This document shows, piece after piece, positions 1-5,027 of a DNA stretch of 5,027 nt. Numbering within the stretch: the stretch's first letter is position 1; each line of letters opens with the position of its first letter. The notes under the pieces were generated by a model that was given only the letters and a program-made list of their open reading frames with translations, was not told where the DNA came from and did not search any database. The DNA comes from JBFFXF01 sp041569895 (GTDB taxonomy: Bacteria; Planctomycetota; UBA8108; JACQVS01). Location: contig JBFFXF010000400.1 of NCBI GenBank assembly GCA_041569895.1, positions 1-5,027 on the forward strand, read 5' to 3'. The position numbers and the translations under genes were made by a program.

Positions 1-1070
1 CGCTCGGTGGCGCTGGCGAGCGCCTCGGCGACGGCGCGGGTGCCGGCGGCGAAGGCGGGCTCCTCGAACATCCCCATCGGACCGTTCCAGATGACGGTGC
101 CGGCGCCGAGGACGACCCCGGCGAAGCGCTTCGCGGTCTCGGGCCCGATGTCGAGCCCCATCATGTCCGCCGGCATCGCCTCGGCCGACACGGTCTGGCG
201 GCGCGCCTCCGCGTTCGGCGCCTCCGCGACGACGCAATCGGTCGGCAGCAGCAGCTCGACACCGTCGCGGGCGCGGGCCTTCTCGAGAATCGAGGCGGCG
301 GTCTGCAGGTGATCCTCCTCGAGCAGCGACTTGCCGATCTCGCGGCCCATCGACTTCAGGAAGGTGTACGCCATGCCGCCGCCGATCAGCAGCGTGTCGA
401 CGCGGTCGAGGAGCCGCTCGAGTACGGTGATCTTCGAGGAGATCTTGGCGCCGCCGATGATGGCGACGAACGGGCGCTCCGGCTCGGCGAGCGCCTTGCC
501 GAGGTAGTCGAGCTCCTTGCGGAGCAGGTAGCCGCACGCGCACCTGGCGATGTGACGCGTGACGCCCTCGGTGGACGCGTGCGCCCGATGCGCGGTGCCG
601 AACGCGTCGTTGACGTAGAGGTCGGCGAGCGAGGCGAGCTGCCGGGCGAACTCCGGATCGTTCTTCTCCTCGCCGGCGTGAAAGCGCAGGTTCTCCAGGA
701 GCAGCACGTCGCCAGCGCCGAGCGCCTCGACCTTCCCGGCGACCGCGTCGCCGACGCAGTCATCGGCGAAGGCGACCGGCCGGCCGAGGAGCTGGGAGAG
801 CCGCTTCGCGACCGGCGCGAGGCTGGCGGCCGGGTCACGCGTGCCCTTCGGCCTGCCGAGGTGCGAGACGAGAATCGTCCGGGCGCCGCCGGACACCAGC
901 CGCTCGATCGTCGGCAGGCTGGCGCGGATCCTGCGGTCGTCGGTGATCCGCGGGGCGCCGTCCTCCCTGGCGAGGGGCACGTTGAAGTCCACCCGCACCA
1001 GCACGCGTTTGCCCGCCACATCGAGGTCCTCTATGAAGAGCTTCTTCGAGCTCCAGTCGGTGGTGGACAT
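1..1070 (-). CDS. pgk: Phosphoglycerate kinase, C-terminus cut by window edge
   Basis: Cytoplasmic glycolytic enzyme that transfers phosphate between 1,3-bisphosphoglycerate and ADP to give 3-phosphoglycerate and ATP. The frame is open from ATG 1068-1070 to the left edge, giving 356 codons. Family members are usually about 390-400 residues, so about 40 are missing, including the C-terminal glycine-rich GGGDS-type nucleotide loop. Family signatures read in order are VRVDFNVP (about 25-32), SHLGRPKG (69-76), LLLENLRFH (123-131), YVNDAFGTAHRAHAST (152-167), IGGAKIS (205-211), a GGGMAYTFL stretch, a DIGPET stretch and WNGPMGMFE (328-336). The substrate-binding Arg, His and Asp residues in these motifs are present. 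The start is supported by AGGAAAG nine bases upstream and by the usual distance to the DFNVP motif; the N-terminus carries a few extra residues (MSTTDWSS) before the conserved KLFIEDL. No gapA or tpi gene lies upstream; the neighbour is a divergent TPR gene, so pgk is probably first in its transcript. Identification is near certain. Confidence 0.97.
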   Translation of the reverse strand, partial: MSTTDWSSKKLFIEDLDVAGKRVLVRVDFNVPLAREDGAPRITDDRRIRASLPTIERLVSGGARTILVSHLGRPKGTRDPAASLAPVAKRLSQLLGRPVAFADDCVGDAVAGKVEALGAGDVLLLENLRFHAGEEKNDPEFARQLASLADLYVNDAFGTAHRAHASTEGVTRHIARCACGYLLRKELDYLGKALAEPERPFVAIIGGAKISSKITVLERLLDRVDTLLIGGGMAYTFLKSMGREIGKSLLEEDHLQTAASILEKARARDGVELLLPTDCVVAEAPNAEARRQTVSAEAMPADMMGLDIGPETAKRFAGVVLGAGTVIWNGPMGMFEEPAFAAGTRAVAEALASATE

Positions 1071-1079
1071 TGTCGGTCG

Positions 1080-1086
1080 CTTTCCT
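1080..1086 (-). promoter_or_regulatory. Ribosome-binding site of pgk
   Basis: Read on the minus strand this is AGGAAAG, nine bases before the pgk ATG. It supports the chosen start. Just upstream is the only AT-rich patch of the divergent region (TACTAATA on the minus strand, 1086-1093). It resembles a -10 element, but it is so close to the ribosome-binding site that transcription from it would leave almost no leader, so I do not call a promoter. Confidence 0.5.
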
Positions 1087-1183
1087 ATTAGTATGAGAGA
1101 GTCCGTGTGGTCCCGAGTGGCCGTCGTTCGACCTGCATGATCGAGAAGTTCCCGTCTTTGTCAAGGTCGTTCGCACGGCCCGC

Positions 1184-1188
1184 GGAGG
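1184..1188 (+). promoter_or_regulatory. Ribosome-binding site of the TPR gene
   Basis: GGAGG lies nine bases before ATG 1198. This is a near-ideal Shine-Dalgarno sequence at a normal distance. It decides the start in favour of 1198 over the alternative reading frame that is open from 1107. Confidence 0.75.
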
Positions 1189-1197
1189 TTCGGTTCC

Positions 1198-1908
1198 ATG
1201 GCTCTCTCCAGACTCGAAAAGCTCTTCGAGGACGCGCTCGGCGCCATCCGCAAGCAGCGCTACAACCACGCCTGCGACCTCTTCGCGGAGGCGATGGAGA
1301 TCGACCCGCAGATGCCGCAGATCCACTACAACATGGGTGTGGCGCTCAGCCGGCTCTACCGGTGGCGGGAGGCGGCCGAGAGCTTCCGGCTGGCGATCCG
1401 CATCCAGCCGCACCCGGACTCGTGGGTGCACCTCGGGCTGGTGCACCTGCACCAGCGGGAGTGGGAGAAGGCGCTCCACGATTTCGAGAGCGCGCTCCGG
1501 CTCGACGCGGGCTCGGAGGTGGCCCAGGCGCACCGCGACGATCTGGTGACCTTTCTCGAGCGCGGTCCGCGGTCGGACGACGACTCGCCGTTTCTCTGCA
1601 CAGGGTGGTTCGATCCGCGGCAGGAGGACTTCGTCGGCGTCGATCCGGAGATCGTTCCCAAGGCGCGGCGTCGCGAGCTCCGGGAGTACATCGCCTCGCA
1701 GATCGGCGACCCCGGGGAGTGCGACCACACCCACGCGCTGACCGAGGAGTGGGCGCTGAAGAACGACCTCGATCCGCTCGGAGTCAGTCGCTTCCTCCAC
1801 GAGCGCGGCCTGCGCTGCGACTGCGAGGTGCTCGCCGAGCCCGAGCGCCGCCCGCTTCCCCGGCTCGACCCGCCCCCGGCCGGAGGAGGTCCCCGTGTCA
1901 CCGAGTGA
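1198..1908 (+). CDS. TPR-repeat protein with C-terminal DUF2695-like CDH/CDC domain
   Basis: A 236-residue protein with no signal peptide or membrane segment, so probably cytoplasmic. Residues about 6-105 form three tetratricopeptide repeats: the small residues at repeat positions 8 and 20 recur as A13/A25, G47/A59 and G80/A92, with Pro at P37 and P71 closing the first two. TPR arrays bind partner proteins. Residues about 106-160 are a charged linker with no recognised domain. Residues about 160-213 carry ECDH (174-177), TEEWALKNDLDP (182-193), a FLHERG stretch and CDCEVL (207-212). From memory this pattern matches the small uncharacterised family DUF2695, which usually occurs alone. C175, H177, C207 and C209 could bind a metal; that is inference. 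The last 20 residues are proline- and arginine-rich and probably disordered. The gene starts behind a strong GGAGG and is divergent from pgk. Its function is unknown; the TPR part is secure and the domain name less so. Confidence 0.9.
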   Translation: MALSRLEKLFEDALGAIRKQRYNHACDLFAEAMEIDPQMPQIHYNMGVALSRLYRWREAAESFRLAIRIQPHPDSWVHLGLVHLHQREWEKALHDFESALRLDAGSEVAQAHRDDLVTFLERGPRSDDDSPFLCTGWFDPRQEDFVGVDPEIVPKARRRELREYIASQIGDPGECDHTHALTEEWALKNDLDPLGVSRFLHERGLRCDCEVLAEPERRPLPRLDPPPAGGGPRVTE

Positions 1909-1912
1909 CACG
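1894..1912 (+). terminator. Perfect inverted repeat over the TPR stop codon, possible terminator hairpin
   Basis: CGTGTCAC (1894-1901) and GTGACACG (1905-1912) are exact reverse complements around the three-base loop CGA. The stop codon TGA (1906-1908) lies in the right arm. A hairpin here could mark the 3' end of the TPR transcript. No run of T follows, so it is not a classical intrinsic terminator; it could instead be a binding site or an mRNA-stabilising stem. Confidence 0.35.
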
Positions 1913-1927
1913 ACCGCCGCCGGTGGT

Positions 1928-1943
1928 GTCAAGGCGCCTTGAC
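1928..1943. repeat. 16-bp perfect palindrome, operator-like
   Basis: GTCAAGGCGCCTTGAC is fully self-complementary. As a hairpin it would have a six-base stem and a GCGC loop; as DNA it is the symmetric shape bound by dimeric regulators. It lies 15 bases past the previous inverted repeat and upstream of the promoter-like sequence at 1954-1983. The outer half GTGTCA (1926-1931) repeats the half-site of the inverted repeat at 1894-1912. The symmetry is seen directly; a regulatory role is inference. Confidence 0.4.
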
Positions 1944-1953
1944 GCGAATTTCG

Positions 1954-1983
1954 GTGACGGCTGCCAAGTCCTGGCCTTACAAT
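1954..1983 (+). promoter_or_regulatory. Candidate housekeeping-sigma promoter for the secreted-protein gene
   Basis: GTGACG (1954-1959) matches four of six bases of the TTGACA box, and TACAAT (1978-1983) matches five of six bases of TATAAT, with an 18-base spacer. Transcription would begin near 1990 and leave a leader of about 130 bases before ATG 2123. TACAAT stands out in otherwise GC-rich sequence. It lies just downstream of the 1928-1943 palindrome, a sensible place for an activator or repressor. Confidence 0.4.
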
Positions 1984-2110
1984 CACCTCCGGTGAGGAGG
2001 CTGGGTCTGGAACGCCCCTTGCAACCCGGGATACTCGGACGGGAAGAGGAGGGGAAGGAGTCCGCCCCGCGGCCGCGAAAGCCGCCGGGCCATATCGTGT
2101 TCTCGTGCTC

Positions 2111-2114
2111 GAGG
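2111..2114 (+). promoter_or_regulatory. Ribosome-binding site deciding start 2123 of the secreted-protein gene
   Basis: GAGG lies eight bases before ATG 2123. Neither alternative start, GTG 2105 (six codons upstream, same frame) or ATG 2147 (eight codons downstream), has a purine-rich sequence at a proper distance, so 2123 is preferred. Confidence 0.55.
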
Positions 2115-2122
2115 TCGATCTC

Positions 2123-3112
2123 ATGAACAGCTTCGTGAACGGTTTCATGAAGAGCTCTGTCGATGGTGCCCGCCGGCGCGCCGGCGTGTCGATCGTGCTC
2201 GCCGTCGCTCTGCTGCCCGTCCTGACCGCGGTCGCCGCAGCGCAGGTGCGCGCGGATGACCTCAACGACCGACCGGGGATCGATCCGCAGCCGAAGCCCA
2301 CGGTCGACATCGAGTACATCCTCGGCCGCGCGCACATCCGGCGCGGTGGCACCGGCACGGTCGTCTTCAGCGTGCGGACCGCCGTGCCGCTGCGCAGCCT
2401 CGCGGTGGCGATCGACTTCGACGAGACGCGCCTGCAGGCCCGCAACGTCAGCCGGATGGACGTCGAGGACGCCAGTCCCGTGCTCGCCGACGCGCTCGCG
2501 CGAACCATCCAGAACAACTTCGATCGTAGTCCCGGGAATCAGATCAACGAGGGCTGGATCGCCGTCAAGCTCGACTCCGGCGATGATCGCAGAGCGCTGA
2601 TCGAGCCGAGCGACGTGCCGATTCCGGTGCTCCGCATCGAGTTCAGGGCGCTGGCGACCGCCGACTTCGGATTCACGCCGTTGATCTTTCGCGAGGTGCA
2701 GTCGGAGCCGGTCGAGCCGCCGGACGTCGCCGAGGTGTTCGACAACCGCGTCGAGGAGGCGAGCCCCGACGGCGGCCAGGTCAACGCCTTCGGTCTCGGT
2801 GACGAGAACTTCCGCGAGGGCGGCATCGAGATCATCGGCGAGGTCGGCTTCTTCATGCGGGGCGACGCGAACTTCGACCTCGAGCGCAACATCACCGATC
2901 CCACGGTGACGCTCCGCTTCCTGTTCATGAACGGGCCGCCGCTCCTGTGCGACGATTCCGGCGACTCGAACGACGACGGCCAGCTCGACGTGTCGGACGC
3001 GGTGCACACGCTGAACCGGCTGTTCATCTCCTCCGACCCGTTCCCGGCCCCGCACGACTGGGGCGTCGACCCGACGCCCGACGACCTCGGCTGCGACATC
3101 TACACAAGCTAA
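2123..3112 (+). CDS. Exported protein with cohesin-like domain and dockerin-like calcium-binding tail
   Basis: A 329-residue protein. The N-terminus is a Sec signal peptide: basic RRR at 17-19, a hydrophobic stretch at about 20-37, and AAA (38-40) before QV as the likely cleavage site. Residues about 60-200 (DIEYILGRAHIRRGG, then VVFSVRTAVPLRSLAVAIDF) have the alternating strand pattern and the 'FDETRLQA' turn of cohesin-type beta-sandwiches; this is a fold-level impression. The tail, about 243-325, has two EF-hand-like loops 33 residues apart: D248-D259 (Asp/Asn/Asp at 248, 250, 252 and Asp 259) and D281-D292 (281, 283, 285, 289, 292), each followed by a helix ending in a Leu-Arg/Asn-Phe pattern. 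This is a type I dockerin-like arrangement, and the end (VDPTPDDLGC) resembles tails I recall from planctomycete-like secreted proteins. C276 and C324 may form a disulfide. No catalytic domain is visible. Likely periplasmic or surface-exposed, with binding or assembly as a guess. It converges on the kinase gene. Confidence 0.88.
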   Translation: MNSFVNGFMKSSVDGARRRAGVSIVLAVALLPVLTAVAAAQVRADDLNDRPGIDPQPKPTVDIEYILGRAHIRRGGTGTVVFSVRTAVPLRSLAVAIDFDETRLQARNVSRMDVEDASPVLADALARTIQNNFDRSPGNQINEGWIAVKLDSGDDRRALIEPSDVPIPVLRIEFRALATADFGFTPLIFREVQSEPVEPPDVAEVFDNRVEEASPDGGQVNAFGLGDENFREGGIEIIGEVGFFMRGDANFDLERNITDPTVTLRFLFMNGPPLLCDDSGDSNDDGQLDVSDAVHTLNRLFISSDPFPAPHDWGVDPTPDDLGCDIYTS

Positions 3113-3236
3113 CTGGCCCGACACGATTCTGAGAGGGCGTCCGGAGACGGTCGAGACGGCCACGGTCCACGGTCACCGTCACGGTCCACGGTCACGGTCC
3201 ACGGTCACGGTCCACGGTCACGGTCCACGCGGAGGA
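3113..3236. other. Convergent intergenic region
   Basis: These 124 bases lie between the 3' ends of the secreted-protein gene and the histidine kinase gene. No gene, promoter or classical terminator with a T-run is visible in either direction. More than half of the gap is the 13-bp tandem repeat listed separately. Confidence 0.6.
3161..3229. repeat. 13-bp tandem repeat, about five copies
   Basis: The unit CACGGTCCACGGT occurs exactly at 3161-3173, 3180-3192, 3193-3205 and 3206-3218, then as an 11-base partial copy at 3219-3229. A six-base variant, CACCGT (3174-3179), separates the first and second copies. Each unit is itself CACGGTC plus CACGGT, giving an underlying period of six to seven bases. 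The variant creates one short inverted repeat (ACGGT-C-ACCGT). There are no unique spacers, so it is not a CRISPR array. The array ends eight bases before the kinase stop codon. Confidence 0.93.
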
Positions 3237-5027
3237 TCAGCCCTGCGCGGATGTCGCCAGCAGGCGGCGCAGGTCACCGGCGAGCTGCTCCAGCTCGTCC
3301 TCGAGCTCGCCGAGAAGCTCGGCGGCCCGTCCCAGGTCTGATGCCTTGCCGGCGCGCTCGATCTCCGCGGTGAGCTCGTAGGCCGGGATCGACCGTCCGA
3401 AGTTGCCGACCGCTCCCCTCGTGGCGTGCGCCGCGTGGTAGACCGCGTCGGTGTCGCGGTTGCGGAGCGCCGTGCGGATCTCGCCGAGAAGCGCGTTGTA
3501 GCCGGCGAGGAAGCGGCCGGCCACCTCGCGGAAGTAGTCGACGTCATCGCCGAACTCCCGCGCGATGAAGCCCTCGTCGACGCTGCGCGAGGCAAGGCCC
3601 GACGCCCACGCGGCGGGCTCGACGCAGGCGGAGACGTGGCCGGTCAGGCGTTCGATTGTCTCGTGCAGGAGAGCCTCGTCGATCGGCTTGGAGATGTACT
3701 CGTCCATGCCCGCATCGAGGCATTTCTCCCGCGCGCCGGTCATCGCGTGGGCCGTCATCGCGACGATGGGAACGTGGAGATCGCCCGCGCGCTCTCGCGC
3801 CCGGATCTCCGCGGTCGCCTCGTAACCGTCCATCTCCGGCATCGACACGTCCATCAGGATCAGATCGAAACGATCGTCCTCGAACACCTCGAGCGCCTCG
3901 AGACCGTTCCCGGCGACGGTGACCTGGTGTCCACGCCGCTTCAGGTATGTCCCGGCGACCTTCTGGTTGACGATGTTGTCCTCGACGAGGAGGATCCGCA
4001 GCCCCTCGAACTCGCGGACCTCCCGATCGACCGCGAGCGGCAGCCCGTGCTCCGGACGGTCGTCGCGATCGCCAGCTCGTGTCTCGCCGCCGCCCATGGC
4101 GGTGAGCAGCTCGTTGGCGCCGACGGGGCGGAGAAGGAAGTGGCAATCGAGCCCCTCGCAGGCGTGACGCACCGCCTCGACCTGACGTCCCGAGAGGGTC
4201 AGGATGATGCGCTCGACGACGTCTCCGTGCTGCTCGTGGAGTCTCCTCGCGAGGTCCGCCACTCCGTTTCCGGAGAGGCCCGCGTCGATGACCACGGCGG
4301 CGAAGCGAGTGCCGTCGCGGGCGGCGGCCTCGACGGCCGCGAGGACCGCGTCGCGGTCCGAGGCCGCGGTCACCTGCATCGCCCAGGAGTCGCAGATCTC
4401 GCGGAGGAGCATCAGCCTGGTCTCGTTCGAGTCCGCGACGAGCACCGAGCGCCCCGCGAAATGGATCAGCCCGGAGTCGATCGGCGAGTCCCGGTCGCAC
4501 GGCCGGACGCCGAGCTCGACGGTGCACCGGAACGTGCTTCCACGGCCGGGTTTGCTCTCGACCTCGACCTTCCCGTTCATCAGCGAGACCAGCTTGTTGG
4601 TAATCGAGAGGCCGAGGCCGGTGCCGCCGTAGCGTCGCGTCATCGATCCATCGGCCTGATGGAAGGCCTCGAAGATCACCCGTTGCTTCTCCCGCGGGAT
4701 GCCGATGCCGGTGTCCTTGACGGCGAGCTGGAGTCGCATCGAGGTCGCGGAGCGCTCCTCGAGGTCCAGCTCCACCAGCACCTCGCCCCTGTCCGTGAAC
4801 TTGAGCGCGTTGCCGACGAGATTGACGACGATCTGCCGCAGCCGCGACGGGTCGCCGACGACGAGATCGGGCACCTTCGAGGCGACGCGTCCGACGAGCA
4901 CGAGGTTTTTCTCGTCGGCGCGGAAGTGGAGTGGCTTGAGCACGGTCGTCAGCCAGCGGCGGAGCTCGAAGTCGACCTGCTCCAGCTCGAGACGACCGGC
5001 CTCGATCTTCGAGAAGTCGAGCACGTC
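3237..5027 (-). CDS. Hybrid sensor histidine kinase with two receivers and HPt domain, N-terminus cut
   Basis: A membrane-linked or cytosolic phosphorelay kinase of the BarA/ArcB-like hybrid type. 596 residues are visible and the frame continues past the right edge, so the GTG at 5024 is internal: the fragment opens with DVLDFSKIEAG, the end of the HisKA dimerisation helices. The phospho-accepting His and all sensor domains are off the window. Numbered from the first visible codon: HATPase about 57-173, with N-box NLVGNALKFT (69-78), G1 DTGIGIP (105-111) and G2 YGGTGLGLS (133-141). First receiver about 193-312: acceptor-like D248, but the acidic pair reads A198-D199 and the conserved Lys is R300. 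Second receiver about 343-462 is complete: E349-D350, D393 in MDVSMPEMDG, T425 and K447. HPt about 487-590, with H534 in HATRGAVGNFG. Phosphate would pass His to Asp to His and on to an unseen response regulator. The convergent neighbour gives no clue to the signal. Confidence 0.96.
   Translation of the reverse strand, partial: DVLDFSKIEAGRLELEQVDFELRRWLTTVLKPLHFRADEKNLVLVGRVASKVPDLVVGDPSRLRQIVVNLVGNALKFTDRGEVLVELDLEERSATSMRLQLAVKDTGIGIPREKQRVIFEAFHQADGSMTRRYGGTGLGLSITNKLVSLMNGKVEVESKPGRGSTFRCTVELGVRPCDRDSPIDSGLIHFAGRSVLVADSNETRLMLLREICDSWAMQVTAASDRDAVLAAVEAAARDGTRFAAVVIDAGLSGNGVADLARRLHEQHGDVVERIILTLSGRQVEAVRHACEGLDCHFLLRPVGANELLTAMGGGETRAGDRDDRPEHGLPLAVDREVREFEGLRILLVEDNIVNQKVAGTYLKRRGHQVTVAGNGLEALEVFEDDRFDLILMDVSMPEMDGYEATAEIRARERAGDLHVPIVAMTAHAMTGAREKCLDAGMDEYISKPIDEALLHETIERLTGHVSACVEPAAWASGLASRSVDEGFIAREFGDDVDYFREVAGRFLAGYNALLGEIRTALRNRDTDAVYHAAHATRGAVGNFGRSIPAYELTAEIERAGKASDLGRAAELLGELEDELEQLAGDLRRLLATSAQG

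Larger units (their letters stand above)
1071..1197. promoter_or_regulatory. Divergent intergenic region between pgk and the TPR gene
   Basis: These 127 bases separate two genes transcribed away from each other, so promoters for both must lie here or inside the flanking gene starts. On the plus strand TTGTCA at 1158-1163 resembles a -35 element, but no -10-like hexamer follows at the right distance. On the minus strand only the AT-rich patch near 1086-1093 stands out. No long inverted repeat or operator-like sequence was found. The assignment as a promoter region rests on gene orientation, not on a recognised motif. Confidence 0.4.
1909..2122. other. Intergenic region between TPR and secreted-protein genes
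   Basis: No gene is supported in these 214 bases. Besides the palindrome and promoter listed separately, they hold two mutually exclusive small hairpins: TCACC/GGTGA (1983-1987 with 1991-1995) and CCTCC/GGAGG (1986-1990 with 1996-2000). A third possible stem pairs CTGGGT (2001-2006) with ACCCGG (2024-2029), allowing one G-U pair. A run of 20 purines covers 2041-2060. I recognise no riboswitch class. The stem over the TPR stop and the separate promoter-like sequence suggest that the two plus-strand genes are not one operon. Confidence 0.5.

Noticed and set aside
309..1091. 260-codon plus-strand open frame opposite pgk
   Set aside because: Phosphoglycerate kinase on the minus strand is unambiguous throughout this region, and the plus-strand translation has no motif.
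1158..1186. Promoter for the TPR gene using TTGTCA as the -35 box
   Set aside because: The bases at the expected -10 position are GC-rich (CGCGGA) and overlap the ribosome-binding site, so no usable promoter is seen here.
835..2517. 560-codon minus-strand open frame across the pgk start, the TPR gene and the start of the secreted-protein gene
   Set aside because: It runs antisense to genes with clear domains, its translation is low-complexity Arg/Ser/Thr/Ala-rich with no motif, and high GC removes stop codons from shadow frames.
1898..3163. 421-codon minus-strand open frame opposite the secreted-protein gene
   Set aside because: The opposite strand encodes a signal peptide and paired calcium loops. 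This frame has a Val/Asp/Arg/Glu-rich composition typical of an antisense shadow and no recognisable domain.
3161..3229. CRISPR array
   Set aside because: The repeat unit is only 13 bases, the copies are directly adjacent with no unique spacers, and no cas gene is nearby.
3544..4527. 327-codon minus-strand frame inside the kinase gene
   Set aside because: It is a shifted frame of the hybrid kinase, extremely Arg-rich, while the kinase frame has intact receivers and ATPase motifs.
5022..5024. GTG as start codon of the kinase gene
   Set aside because: The frame is open to the edge, and the codons read DVLDFSKIEAG, an internal part of the HisKA helix, so the gene continues beyond the window.

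Overview
This is a GC-rich window (roughly two-thirds G+C by eye) from a bacterial chromosome. It holds four protein genes, and the two at the edges are cut by the window ends. From left to right they are: phosphoglycerate kinase (minus strand, C-terminus off the left edge); a tetratricopeptide-repeat protein with a C-terminal CDH/CDC domain (plus); a secreted protein with a cohesin-like sandwich and a dockerin-like calcium-binding tail (plus); and a large hybrid sensor histidine kinase (minus, N-terminus off the right edge). No rRNA, tRNA, transposase, integrase or CRISPR array is visible.

The organism cannot be named from this. High GC, a secreted protein ending in paired EF-hand-like repeats with a 'DPTPDDLGC'-type tail, and a multi-domain hybrid kinase fit environmental bacteria of the Planctomycetota / Acidobacteriota / Myxococcota kind. 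The tail in particular recalls planctomycete-like secreted proteins. This is an inference at low confidence.

Layout: pgk (1-1070, minus) and the TPR gene (1198-1908, plus) are divergent around a 127-bp region with a ribosome-binding site on each side. The TPR stop codon lies inside a perfect inverted repeat. A 214-bp gap follows, with a 16-bp perfect palindrome, a promoter-like sequence, small alternative hairpins and a 20-nt purine run. The secreted-protein gene (2123-3112, plus) comes next. It converges on the kinase gene (3237-5027, minus), and the 124-bp gap between them contains a 13-bp tandem repeat.

The four genes do not form an obvious pathway or operon. pgk is central carbon metabolism, the kinase is a multistep phosphorelay protein whose sensor is off the window, and the other two have no assigned role. 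The most unusual items are the TPR plus CDH/CDC-domain architecture, the cohesin-like plus dockerin-like pairing in one short exported protein, the degenerate first receiver of the kinase, and the palindromes and tandem repeat in the intergenic regions. I do not see a clear new multi-gene system here.
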